From an uncultured Lachnospiraceae bacterium (GTDB taxonomy: Bacteria; Bacillota; Clostridia; Lachnospirales; Lachnospiraceae), in the NCBI GenBank assembly GCA_947589155.1, contig CANQBH010000006.1, positions 1 to 64,000 on the forward strand: a DNA stretch of 64,000 bases, in the 5' to 3' direction. This document shows positions 54,194 through 62,053 of the stretch, in pieces. The notes under the pieces are model-generated. The model was not told where the DNA came from, did no database searches, and was given only the letters and a program-made list of their open reading frames with translations. How positions within the stretch are numbered: position 1 is the stretch's first letter; every line of letters begins with the position of its first letter. The position numbers and the translations under genes were made by a program.

Positions 54194-54670
54194 ATGAAAC
54201 AGGAAGAAGTAGCGGCATTTAACCGGAAGATCGCCTCCAGCAACGCGACGGGGCTGATACGGGTGCTTTTCGAGATCTACTTTGCATATGAAAGCGACGC
54301 GCTGCAGGCGCTGGAGGACGGCGATCAGGACGCCTATGTCTCCGCAGTCCGCCAGTGCGGGCAGGTCATGGAGCATCTGAAAAATTCTCTGGACTTTACA
54401 TATCCTATTGCCAGAGAACTCTATCCGCTATATAATTTTGTGGAGGAACGCATGGCGAAAGCCATGTATCGGAAACAGCGGCAGGATTTTACGGAGGCAA
54501 GGCGGATCGTCGAACCTCTGGCGGAGGCTTTTTCCAAAATCGCGGCGGAAGACCACAGCGAGCCGCTGATGAAAAATGCGCAGGAGGTAACGGCGGGACT
54601 GACCTATGGCAGGACTTCACTGAATGAAGCGTTCGGAAACGAAGAACTGTCGCGGGGATTCTGGGCGTAA
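54194..54670 (+). CDS. fliS: FliS-like flagellin chaperone
   Basis: A 158-residue helical protein, slightly longer than typical FliS. LIRVLFEIYFAYESDALQAL, then LDFTYPIARELYPLYNFVEE and EARRIVEPLAEAFSKI follow the FliS helix pattern; the ending TYGRTSLNEAFG is seen in Lachnospiraceae FliS-type proteins. FliS keeps flagellin unpolymerised before export. ATG 54194 has AGGTGA five bases before it, made from the end of the flagellin gene, so translation is coupled. Confidence 0.8.
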   Translation: MKQEEVAAFNRKIASSNATGLIRVLFEIYFAYESDALQALEDGDQDAYVSAVRQCGQVMEHLKNSLDFTYPIARELYPLYNFVEERMAKAMYRKQRQDFTEARRIVEPLAEAFSKIAAEDHSEPLMKNAQEVTAGLTYGRTSLNEAFGNEELSRGFWA

Positions 54671-54677
54671 AAAAGCG

Positions 54678-55040
54678 ATGACGATCGAGGAATTTTATCA
54701 GTCGGTGGACGGTGATTACGAGACCGTTCTTGAGAATATGATCACGGAGGAATATGTCCTGAAATTCATGGAGATGTTTCTTGACGATCCCAATTATGCA
54801 AGACTGACGGACGCGCTGGCGCGAGGCGATGACGAAGACGCGTTCAAGGCGGTGCACACGTTAAAAGGCGTCGCCGCAAACCTTTCCTACGGACGGCTCT
54901 ATGAAGCGGCCGTCGCGGTGACGGAGGAACTGCGGGGCGGCAGGGATCCGCAGAAAGCGCGGGAATATATGCCGCAGCTGACAAAAGAATATGAGTTTGT
55001 GATCGGCCAGATCCGCAGGCTGATCGAAGACAAGGCCTGA
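54678..55040 (+). CDS. Histidine phosphotransfer (Hpt) domain protein
   Basis: A 120-residue stand-alone Hpt domain. AVHTLKGVAANLSYGRLYEA holds the phospho-accepting His at about residue 60, with the following Lys-Gly typical of the fold. Such proteins relay phosphate between a sensor kinase and a response regulator. No kinase or regulator is in the window. ATG 54678 was chosen because upstream in-frame codons lie in the previous gene; the ribosome site is weak. A terminator follows. Confidence 0.85.
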   Translation: MTIEEFYQSVDGDYETVLENMITEEYVLKFMEMFLDDPNYARLTDALARGDDEDAFKAVHTLKGVAANLSYGRLYEAAVAVTEELRGGRDPQKAREYMPQLTKEYEFVIGQIRRLIEDKA

Positions 55041-55054
55041 GACCAAAGCAAAAA

Positions 55055-55097
55055 GGCCGTCGTTCTTACCTTTAGGAAGGAACGGCGGTCTTTTTTT
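55055..55097. terminator. Rho-independent terminator after the flagellin cluster
   Basis: An 11-bp stem (GGCCGTCGTTC, 55055-55065, with GAACGGCGGTC, 55080-55090, two G-T pairs) is followed by seven T and preceded by an A-run, so it can stop the forward genes and probably also the convergent small gene. Confidence 0.87.
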
Positions 55098-55118
55098 GAT
55101 GGAAAAGAACGGGAAGGC

Positions 55119-55334
55119 TCACAGATCCATCTGCTGTTTCACCTGAGCCAGCAGGAATTTATATCGCATTTGAGCGGCTTTGACCTGATAGATGTAATAG
55201 TCGATCAGATCCGGCTCCGTCATGTATTCGAGATTGGTATATGCATTGGCAAGGTCGTGCTGGGTACGGTCCAAATCCTGCAATAGCGTGGCCACCTTCG
55301 GATCCTTCTTTGGTTCATGTACTAATAATCCCAT
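55119..55334 (-). CDS. DUF2508 / YaaL-like small protein
   Basis: A 71-residue helical protein. DLDRTQHDLANAYTNLEYMT, then IDYYIYQVKAAQMRYKFLL, match the DUF2508 (YaaL) family of Firmicutes, usually found near recR. Function unknown. GAGGTATTATC supplies the ribosome site. It is transcribed away from the Tad pilus locus and towards the flagellin cluster terminator. Confidence 0.78.
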   Translation of the reverse strand: MGLLVHEPKKDPKVATLLQDLDRTQHDLANAYTNLEYMTEPDLIDYYIYQVKAAQMRYKFLLAQVKQQMDL

Positions 55335-55355
55335 GATAATACCTCACTTTCGTCC

Positions 55356-55384
55356 TTTATACATAAGTATGAACGCCCGTTCCA
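55356..55384 (-). promoter_or_regulatory. Possible promoter for the DUF2508 gene
   Basis: On the reverse strand TGGAAC (55379-55384) and TATAAA (55356-55361) are 17 bases apart, about 25 bases before the ATG. The -35 match is weak. Confidence 0.4.
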
Positions 55385-55480
55385 TTTTTATACAGGTCAT
55401 GCAGCATTTGGCAATTTTGTCTAAGAAAAAAGTGAAAATTCGTTAAGAATAGACAAAAAGAAAACTTTCCGAAAACCTTA

Positions 55481-55509
55481 TGGAACGCGGGGCGGCGCGG
55501 GCTTATAAT
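55481..55509 (+). promoter_or_regulatory. Possible promoter for the Tad pilus operon
   Basis: A perfect TATAAT (55504-55509) is preceded at 17 bases by TGGAAC (55481-55486), the same weak -35 sequence as in the divergent promoter. It lies 35 bases before the TTG start of the first prepilin peptidase gene. No other regulatory signal was seen in this 209-base gap. Confidence 0.5.
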
Positions 55510-55543
55510 GTGTCCCAGAAAAGCGAGGTGATGTGAAATCTTA

Positions 55544-56044
55544 TTGTGGGAAATGGCCCTTGGGCTGCTGATCGCGGCTGCCGGTACCGATATGGCAGGC
55601 AGGCGCGTACCCAACGGGCTGATCGTACTGGGTATGATAACGGGAGTCTATCTGGCGGCCGCCGGTTTTTTTGAAGGAGATCCGGCAAAACTCTTGTGGC
55701 GGTTTTTATGGCCGATTCTGTTGTTGTATCCGCTCTATCTGATCGGAGGGATCGGGGCGGGAGACGTCAAATTGATGGGATGTCTGAGTCTCTACCTTCC
55801 GCCCGCGGAGATCTTATGGATCCTGACGGGGGCTTTTCTTTTGGGAGGGATCGCCGGAGCCGTATCCCTTGTCAAAGCGGGCCGGTTATCCTGCCGGTGC
55901 AAAGCGTTTCTGGCACATCTTTTTCACTGCCTGTCTGTTAAGCGCATTTCTGCTTATTATCCCGAAGAAGGAACGAAACTGCATTTTGCGGTCTGTATTT
56001 TTTGCAGCGCCGTGCTGTGTTTTATGAAGGAGGAGATTTTGTAA
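55544..56044 (+). CDS. tadV: Prepilin peptidase (A24 family, CpaA/TadV type)
   Basis: A 166-residue membrane aspartic protease with about five helices. AAGTDMAGRRVPNGLIV (residues ~13-29) and IGAGDVKLMGCLSLYL (~70-85) hold the two catalytic Asp residues of the A24 family. It removes leader peptides of Flp-type prepilins. The TTG at 55544 is chosen since GAGGTGATG lies ten bases before it, whereas the next ATG is too far away. Its stop overlaps the next start by one base (TAATG). Confidence 0.88.
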   Translation: MWEMALGLLIAAAGTDMAGRRVPNGLIVLGMITGVYLAAAGFFEGDPAKLLWRFLWPILLLYPLYLIGGIGAGDVKLMGCLSLYLPPAEILWILTGAFLLGGIAGAVSLVKAGRLSCRCKAFLAHLFHCLSVKRISAYYPEEGTKLHFAVCIFCSAVLCFMKEEIL

Positions 56045-57033
56045 TGGAACAAAGGATATGTATCTGCGACGAAGACGCGCAGTATGTCAACGCGTTTTCT
56101 TCGTATCTGATGGAGAGGATACGGGATGTGAGCATTTATTCGTTCACGTCGCCCGCGGCTTTTCTGGACTGCGGCGTTACGTTTGAGATCGGGATCCTCG
56201 GCAAGGAATTTCTAAACGTCCTGGAATTTTCAGGGAAGGAACTTGTGGCGGAAAAATTTTATCTCTGCGGCGAGAGGATCGCCGCGGAATACCGCCATCT
56301 TCCCATGGTCTATAAATACCAGTCGATGGAGATCGTGGAGGAGATGATCCGGCGGCAGCAGCGAAAGAGGGAGGAAGGCAGCTGGGAGGTGGACCGGCAG
56401 GGCGATACGGCCGTTTACGGGATCTATTCGCCGATCAGCCACGAATTGCAGATGCCGTTTGCGTTTGCGGTCTGTCAGATCTTTCGGGAACGCGGCAGGG
56501 TGCTTTTTGTCGATCTTGAGGACATCAGTATTATGAAGGAGATGATCCGCCAGCCGGAGAGAAAGAACATCATGGATCTTCTGTACGATCTTTCGAGGCC
56601 GGACGGGGAAAAACCGGATATGGACGAATACGTTACGGCCTTTATGGGAATCGACCTGATCGCGCCGTTTCACAATCCGGAGGAGTTCAACGAGGTGGAA
56701 AGCGGCACATGGAAGTTGTTTTTTGAACTGGTGATGGAACTCGGATACGATTTTGTCGTCGTGCTGTTCGGCCGCACCATGCAGGGATTTTGCGACATGA
56801 TCTCGTGCTGTCGGGAATTGATCCTTCTGAACAAGCCCGGCGATTATTACCGCATGAGCCAGAAGTGTTTCATGGATTATATCGAGGAAAACCGGATCAA
56901 GACGGAGGTAGAGCCCATGCTGCTGCCGATGTCGGCGGGGAATCTGGTGGACGGCGCTTATGGTCTGGAAGAACTTGTGCAGGGAAATCTCGGCATGTTT
57001 GTGAGAAAGCAGTTCAGGGCGCAGGGAAGATAA
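56044..57033 (+). CDS. tadZ: TadZ/CpaE-like pilus localisation protein
   Basis: About 329 residues. The N-terminus (ICDEDAQYVNAFSSYLMERI) resembles a response-regulator-like receiver domain; the C-terminal part has the ParA-like pattern of CpaE/TadZ (RGRVLFVDLEDISIM, YDFVVVLFGRTMQGF, LVQGNLGMFVRK). The P-loop Lys-Gly-Gly motif is not visible where expected, as in many atypical TadZ proteins, so ATP binding is doubtful. TadZ places the pilus machine in the cell. ATG 56044 overlaps the previous stop; ATG 56002 is less likely. Confidence 0.78.
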   Translation: MEQRICICDEDAQYVNAFSSYLMERIRDVSIYSFTSPAAFLDCGVTFEIGILGKEFLNVLEFSGKELVAEKFYLCGERIAAEYRHLPMVYKYQSMEIVEEMIRRQQRKREEGSWEVDRQGDTAVYGIYSPISHELQMPFAFAVCQIFRERGRVLFVDLEDISIMKEMIRQPERKNIMDLLYDLSRPDGEKPDMDEYVTAFMGIDLIAPFHNPEEFNEVESGTWKLFFELVMELGYDFVVVLFGRTMQGFCDMISCCRELILLNKPGDYYRMSQKCFMDYIEENRIKTEVEPMLLPMSAGNLVDGAYGLEELVQGNLGMFVRKQFRAQGR

Positions 57034-57034
57034 G

Positions 57035-58255
57035 ATGAGGGAACTGCAAAAGGAGATCCACGAGCGGGTGATCCGGCGGCTGGATCTTTCCCGCGAGACC
57101 TCGGATACGGAACTGCGGGAGGTGATCCGCGAGGAGATCTGTATTGCCGGACGCAAGCAATATCTCTCCCTTCCGCAGCGTTTGGAACTGGAAAGGAAGG
57201 TCTTTGCGTCCCTGCGGCGGTTCGACGTGCTGGAAGATCTGCTGGAAGACGACGAGATCACGGAGATCATGGTCAACGGTCCGGACAGGATCTTTATTGA
57301 ACGCGCGGGCAAACTGGAAGAAACGGATCTGGCGTTCCTCTCGGCGGAAAAACTCGACGATGTGATCCAGAAGATCGCCGGAGAAAACAACAGGATCGCC
57401 AACGCCGCCCATCCGATCATGGATGCGAGACTCGCAGACGGGAGCCGCGTCAATATCGTGCTGCCGCCGGTCGCGGTCGATCACAGCGTCATCACGATCC
57501 GAAAATTCCCCAAAGAGCCAATCACCATGGAAACGCTGCTGGAATGGGGTTCTTTGTCGGAGGAACTCGCGGTCTTTCTGAAAACCGTGGTAAGGGCGGG
57601 CTATAACATCTTTGTGTCCGGCGGGACCGGATCGGGGAAGACGACCTTCTTAAACGCCATGGCGGAATTTATCCCCGAGGGCGAACGGGTCATCACGATC
57701 GAGGAAGCGGCGGAACTGCAGTTGTTGGGCGTCAGAAATCTGATCCGTCTGGAAGTCAGGGAAGCGACGATGGAAGGGAAACTGGAAGTGACGATCCGCG
57801 ACCTTCTGCGCACGTCGCTGCGGATGCGCCCCGACCGGATCATCGTCGGGGAGTGCCGGGGCGCGGAAGCGCTGGAAATGCTTCAGGCGTTTAATACCGG
57901 CCACGACGGGTCTTTCAGCACGGGCCACGCCAATTCGGCGGAGGACATGATGGCGCGTCTGGAGACCATGGTACTGATGTCGGGAGAGATGCCGCTGCCG
58001 GCCGTGCGTTCGCAGATCGCTTCCGGCGTGGATCTGGTCGTCCATCTCGGAAGGATGCGGGACAGGACGCGGAAGGTCTTAGAGATCGCGGAGGTCGTCG
58101 GAATCCGGCAGGGGGAAGTGTGTTTGGAAACGCTGTATGAATTTGCGGAAGAAGGCGGAGAAAGAGAGGTGCGGGGCCATTGGGAACAGCGGCATTGTCT
58201 GCGCGACCAAAGAAAATTAAAAAGGGCGGGGCTTTCCTTAGAGGGCGGGCCGTAG
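57035..58255 (+). CDS. cpaF: CpaF/TadA secretion ATPase
   Basis: A 406-residue hexameric ATPase that powers Flp pilus assembly. ITEIMVNGPDRIFIERAGKL begins the N-terminal domain; FVSGGTGSGKTTFLNAM (~193-209) is the Walker A; VITIEEAAELQL and RPDRIIVGECRGAEALEML are the Asp box and Walker B; FSTGHANSAEDMMARLE is the His box. It starts two bases after the TadZ-like gene, and its last 76 bases overlap the TadB gene. Confidence 0.94.
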   Translation: MRELQKEIHERVIRRLDLSRETSDTELREVIREEICIAGRKQYLSLPQRLELERKVFASLRRFDVLEDLLEDDEITEIMVNGPDRIFIERAGKLEETDLAFLSAEKLDDVIQKIAGENNRIANAAHPIMDARLADGSRVNIVLPPVAVDHSVITIRKFPKEPITMETLLEWGSLSEELAVFLKTVVRAGYNIFVSGGTGSGKTTFLNAMAEFIPEGERVITIEEAAELQLLGVRNLIRLEVREATMEGKLEVTIRDLLRTSLRMRPDRIIVGECRGAEALEMLQAFNTGHDGSFSTGHANSAEDMMARLETMVLMSGEMPLPAVRSQIASGVDLVVHLGRMRDRTRKVLEIAEVVGIRQGEVCLETLYEFAEEGGEREVRGHWEQRHCLRDQRKLKRAGLSLEGGP

Positions 58256-58938
58256 CGCTGGGGCTCGGGCTTTCCCTTGCCGCGGCGTGGCTGTTCTACG
58301 ATTCTGTCTGGGGGCTCTTATGGGGAATCCTGTTTTTCCCGCTCTGCGGCAGGCTTTGCAGGGAGGCGGAGCGCGACGAAAAAAAGCGCGCGGCGACGCT
58401 GGAACTCAAGGAGACGCTGCTGCTGCTCTCGTCTTATCTGCAAACGGGGTATTCTCTGGAATACGCGTTTCGGCAGGCGGAAAGCGAACTCGGACAGATG
58501 ATGGAAAAAAACGCGCTCGGGAAGGAACTGCATGAACTCAATCAGAAGGTGGGGATGAATCTTCCGGTCGAAAAGGCGTTTTATGAACTGGCGGAGAAGA
58601 TCGATGTGGAAGAAGCCTATGAATTTGCCGAGATCCTCCTGTTTGCCAAGCGGCTCGGCGGCAATTACAACCGCAATATCCAAAAAGCCGCGGAGAAGAT
58701 CGAGGATCGGATGGAGATCTGTCAGGAGATCGCGCTGATGACGGCGGAAAAGCAGTTGGAAATGCGTATCATGACAGCGATGCCGCTGGCGATGATCCTG
58801 TATATGAAACTGTCGTCGGCGGAGTTTTTATCCGGCCTGTACCATAACGCGGCGGGCGTCGGGATCATGACGGGCTGTCTGCTCCTTTATCTGTTGATGT
58901 ATCTTGCGGGAAGAAAGATTACAAAGATCGAGGTCTGA
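58180..58938 (+). CDS. tadB: TadB pilus inner-membrane protein
   Basis: A 252-residue type II secretion F-domain protein. Two N-terminal membrane helices are followed by the F domain: LLSSYLQTGYSLEYAFRQAE, GMNLPVEKAFYELAEKIDVE and LFAKRLGGNYNRNIQKAAEK, then two C-terminal helices. Together with TadC it forms the membrane platform. The start is a TTG inside cpaF, after GAGAGGTG; the long 76-base overlap is unusual but the protein similarity begins soon after. Confidence 0.87.
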   Translation: MGTAALSARPKKIKKGGAFLRGRAVALGLGLSLAAAWLFYDSVWGLLWGILFFPLCGRLCREAERDEKKRAATLELKETLLLLSSYLQTGYSLEYAFRQAESELGQMMEKNALGKELHELNQKVGMNLPVEKAFYELAEKIDVEEAYEFAEILLFAKRLGGNYNRNIQKAAEKIEDRMEICQEIALMTAEKQLEMRIMTAMPLAMILYMKLSSAEFLSGLYHNAAGVGIMTGCLLLYLLMYLAGRKITKIEV

Positions 58939-58952
58939 GAAGGAGGGAAATT

Positions 58953-60227
58953 ATGTGGATAGGGCTTTTATGTCTGCTTGCGACCATGGCATATACCTTC
59001 TATCTGAAAAAGCAAAAAAAGAGCGGGGGTTTTACGGGAAAGCGATGGACAGTCGTTTATCTGATAGAACTCCTCGGACTGGCGCTATCCGTTGGGGCGG
59101 GACTTGACGATCTTTGGAACGGGTCGGGCCGACTGGCCAAAAACGAACCCGGGGAAGGAAGTTATACGCAGGAGCTGCAGGTATCTTCCGGAATATATGA
59201 AGGGGAGGTCAGCCTTGAGGTGCCGGAGCGGCAGGTTTCGGAAAAAGAAGCCAAGGAGATGTTTTTGCAGGCAGAGGAGGAAATCGACAAAGCCATCGCG
59301 GACGGGCAGGGCGCGGAAGGGGTCACGGAGGATCTGCAGATCGCGGACGCTTATGCAGACGGCACGGTCAAAGCGCGATGGGAGTTTTCGGACGACGCCG
59401 TTGCGCCCGACGGTACGATCAGTTGGGAAAGCGTCGGGGAGGACGTCATCGTCACGGCGACGGTCAGCCTGTCCTGCGGGCCGTATGAGGAGATCTATGA
59501 ATTTCCGTTCTCTCTCTGCGCGCCGGACGTCGGCAGCAGGGCGGGCTTTGAGCGGTGGCTTCGGGCGGAATTGGAGCGGCAGGATTCCACGAAAGGAGAG
59601 TGGATACTGCCGGAGAGCGTTTCCGGCGAAAGCCTGCAATGGAAAAAGGAAGGAGAAAACGGCGGCGCGGCGCTCTCCGTTTTAGGACTTGTTTCCATGA
59701 TCGCGATCCCTCTGGCGGAAAAAACGGAGCAAAAGAAAGAGAAGAAGAAAAAAGAAGAACGGCTCCGGCGGGATTATCCGTCGATCCTGAGCAAACTGGT
59801 GATGTTTCTGGGCGCGGGGATCGGCCTGCCGGAAAGCGTGGGAAGGATCGCCGAAGATTATGCGCAGCGGCAGAGAAAGCGCGGGATCGTGCTGCCGGGA
59901 TACGATCTGCTGTGGCAGTTGCGGTGCGAACTGGCGGACGGGATCGGTGAACAGGCGGCGCTGGAGCATTTCGGAAATGCGGCGGGAATCAAAGAATATC
60001 GAAAACTTTCTTTGCTGCTTCGGCAGAATCAGAAGAAAGGGGGAAGCGATCTTCTGCTCCGGCTGGAAAGCGAGGAGACGGAAGCGCAGGAACTCAGGAA
60101 GCGCATGGCCGTAAAACTCGGAGAGGAAGCGTCGACAAAGATGCTGCTGCCGCTCATGGGGATGCTGGCCGTCGTAGTTGTTATTGTTATTGCGCCGGCA
60201 TTGATGAAAATGCAGGGCATGGGATAA
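58953..60227 (+). CDS. tadC: TadC-like pilus protein with an inserted outer domain
   Basis: A 424-residue protein. Two N-terminal membrane helices are followed by a soluble domain of about 190 residues (~60-245), then a helix and an F-domain-like C-terminus: SKLVMFLGAGIGLPESVGRI, then LLLRQNQKKGGSDLLLRLES, and a last membrane helix. The C-terminal part is TadC-like. The inserted soluble domain is placed outside the membrane by topology and is unlike textbook TadC. A charged linker rich in Lys/Glu lies at about 260-275. AAGGAGGG precedes the ATG. Confidence 0.8.
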   Translation: MWIGLLCLLATMAYTFYLKKQKKSGGFTGKRWTVVYLIELLGLALSVGAGLDDLWNGSGRLAKNEPGEGSYTQELQVSSGIYEGEVSLEVPERQVSEKEAKEMFLQAEEEIDKAIADGQGAEGVTEDLQIADAYADGTVKARWEFSDDAVAPDGTISWESVGEDVIVTATVSLSCGPYEEIYEFPFSLCAPDVGSRAGFERWLRAELERQDSTKGEWILPESVSGESLQWKKEGENGGAALSVLGLVSMIAIPLAEKTEQKKEKKKKEERLRRDYPSILSKLVMFLGAGIGLPESVGRIAEDYAQRQRKRGIVLPGYDLLWQLRCELADGIGEQAALEHFGNAAGIKEYRKLSLLLRQNQKKGGSDLLLRLESEETEAQELRKRMAVKLGEEASTKMLLPLMGMLAVVVVIVIAPALMKMQGMG

Positions 60228-60237
60228 GGAGGAAAGT

Positions 60238-60402
60238 ATGAGAATCAAAGAGTTTATAGAAGGAGAAGACGGGATCGGGGTGGTAGAAGTGATACTGATC
60301 CTCGTGGTGCTTATCGGTCTGGTCATCATCTTCAAAAAGCAGATCACCAAACTGGTCAACAGTATTTTTAAGACGATCAACGATCAGGCGGGACAGGTAT
60401 GA
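60238..60402 (+). CDS. flp: Flp1-type pilin
   Basis: A 54-residue prepilin. After a charged leader (MRIKEFIEGEDG) comes IGVVEVILILVVLIGLVIIF, a hydrophobic helix. Cleavage after Gly12 would leave Glu at position +5, the hallmark of type IVb pilins processed by A24 peptidases. GGAGGAAAG precedes the ATG, and the stop overlaps the next start (ATGA). It is probably the main pilus subunit. It is short enough to be lost by length cut-offs in gene finding. Confidence 0.9.
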   Translation: MRIKEFIEGEDGIGVVEVILILVVLIGLVIIFKKQITKLVNSIFKTINDQAGQV

Positions 60403-61892
60403 AACAGCGGCGGGGATGGGAGAAACAGCAAAACGGGAGCCTGACGGTCTTCTTTGCGCTGGTGCTGCTCCTTCTGGAAAGCCTGTTCTTTTCGATGGTC
60501 GAAACGGCGCGGATCAGCGCGCTGCGCCTCCACGGCAGGATGCTTTTGCAGGAAACGATGGAGAGCACCTGCTCCGAATATCTGCGGATCCTTTGGGAGC
60601 AGTACCGTATTTTAGGAATTGACAGCGGTTACGGAACGCAGACAGGGAGCGCGGAGAAGTTTGCGCAGCGTCTCGAGACGCTGGCATGGGAGAATATCAC
60701 GCCCGAGGAAACGCCGTCGGAATTGTCCATGATGGCGTTAAAGCCCGCGGGATTTTCGGTGGAAAACTGCCGTTACCTGACGGACGATAACGGCGGGGCG
60801 TTCCGGATGCAGGCGGCTGCGGTCGCCAAAGAGGAAGCGGCGGCGTCTGCGGCGCAGACGTTATGGGATCAACTCCTTGCGATCCGCGACGGACGGATGG
60901 AGGACTATGACAGGCAGGCGTGCGTGGAAGCGGGAGAGAACGCTTTGCAGCAGAAAGAGGTTGGAGAACAGGAAAACGCCCCGCCGCAGTCTTCGCCGAT
61001 CGCGGTCTCCGAAGAAAACGATCCGTTCGCCGTTTTTTCAAAACTGTCAAAGGAAGGCGTGACGGGCCTCGTGGCGGGAAAGGAGATCTCGGATAAGGTC
61101 TGCGATCTCTCCCGCGCGGTTTCAAAGCGCAGCAGGCAGGAAGGAGCGGGAGAGGATCCGAAAAACGTCGCGCCGCAGTTGTGGGATCCCGCGTTTTATC
61201 AGTGGTATCTCCTGCACTACTTCGGCTCTTATACGGATCCGAAAGAGGCGGGCGCGCTTTCGTATGAACTGGAATATATCGCGGCGGGAAAGGAAAGCGA
61301 CCGTGAAAATCTGGACTGGGTGATCGGCAGGCTGATCGCGCTGCGCGAACCGGGCAATATCATGACGATCGTTTCTACCCCCGCTTTGATGGAAAAGGCG
61401 GGCGGCGTCGCCTTGTTTTTAGCCGGAGCCACCGCAAATCCCGCAGTGATATCGGCGGTGCGTGTCGCGCTTGTCGCCGTATGGGCGTTTGTCGAAAGCG
61501 TTTTGGATGTGCGCGCGCTGCTTCAGGGAAAGCGGATCGCGCTCGTGAAGACGGCGGCGGACTGGAAAAGCGATCTTAGCCGTCTGGGGGAGGCGTTTGC
61601 GGAGCAGACGGAACATTCGGACAAAAAAGGCGGCCTGTCCTACAACGAGTATCTTGGCGTTCTGCTCATGCTGCAAAGTGAAAAAGCGCTTGGGCTGCGG
61701 CCGCTCGATCTCATGGAAGAAAGCGTCCGGCGGCAGGAAGGCTGCGGGCAGACGCGTCTGGATCAGGTGATCTGCGCCTTTAGCGCAACGGCGCGTTATC
61801 AGGGAGAACCGCTGTTTTTTTCCTATATGGGAGAAGGGCTTCCGGATATGAAACTGTATGAGGTAAGCGTCGAAGGATCCGCCGCATATTGA
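60399..61892 (+). CDS. DUF5702-type pilus-associated protein
   Basis: A 497-residue protein. The N-terminal QQNGSLTVFFALVLLLLESL is a prepilin-like helix, but with Phe rather than Glu at +5, so processing is uncertain; FSMVETARISALRLHGRML follows. The rest is an outer domain with a Glu/Gln-rich stretch (~185-205) and a hydrophobic hairpin around residues 330-370. The family is a regular part of Clostridia Tad loci and probably forms minor pilus components. The start overlaps the pilin stop codon. The DUF number is from memory. Confidence 0.82.
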   Translation: MKQRRGWEKQQNGSLTVFFALVLLLLESLFFSMVETARISALRLHGRMLLQETMESTCSEYLRILWEQYRILGIDSGYGTQTGSAEKFAQRLETLAWENITPEETPSELSMMALKPAGFSVENCRYLTDDNGGAFRMQAAAVAKEEAAASAAQTLWDQLLAIRDGRMEDYDRQACVEAGENALQQKEVGEQENAPPQSSPIAVSEENDPFAVFSKLSKEGVTGLVAGKEISDKVCDLSRAVSKRSRQEGAGEDPKNVAPQLWDPAFYQWYLLHYFGSYTDPKEAGALSYELEYIAAGKESDRENLDWVIGRLIALREPGNIMTIVSTPALMEKAGGVALFLAGATANPAVISAVRVALVAVWAFVESVLDVRALLQGKRIALVKTAADWKSDLSRLGEAFAEQTEHSDKKGGLSYNEYLGVLLMLQSEKALGLRPLDLMEESVRRQEGCGQTRLDQVICAFSATARYQGEPLFFSYMGEGLPDMKLYEVSVEGSAAY

Positions 61893-61899
61893 CAGGGGG

Positions 61900-62053
61900 T
61901 GCAAAGGGGTGTCTCTTTCTCAGATATCGTTTTGTTTAACAAACACCATAAAAATCAGCAAATCTCTTCTTATAAAAACAGAGGTATCTCCTCATTCTTT
62001 CGGTCTGGCGAACAAAATACGCACACAAAACGAAAAAGAGGCACCCCTTTGCA
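61900..62053 (+). repeat. A+T-rich element bounded by 19-bp inverted repeats (MITE-like)
   Basis: The left end, 61900-61918 (TGCAAAGGGGTGTCTCTTT), is an 18/19 match to the reverse complement of the right end, 62035-62053. The 116 bases between are strikingly A+T-rich against a G+C-rich surrounding, and each arm is followed inward by another shared TCGTTTTGT. No clear target-site duplication was found. It covers the start codon and the first 48 codons of the TadE-type gene. It may be a miniature mobile element; the RNA would also form a hairpin that hides the GTG start. Confidence 0.8.

Noticed and set aside
55357..55614. An 85-codon reverse frame before the Tad operon
   Set aside because: It crosses the divergent promoters and the first prepilin peptidase gene, with no ribosome site or domain.
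56230..57453. A 407-codon open frame antisense to tadZ and cpaF
   Set aside because: It covers two conserved genes, has a low-complexity Ser/Arg-rich translation and no ribosome site.
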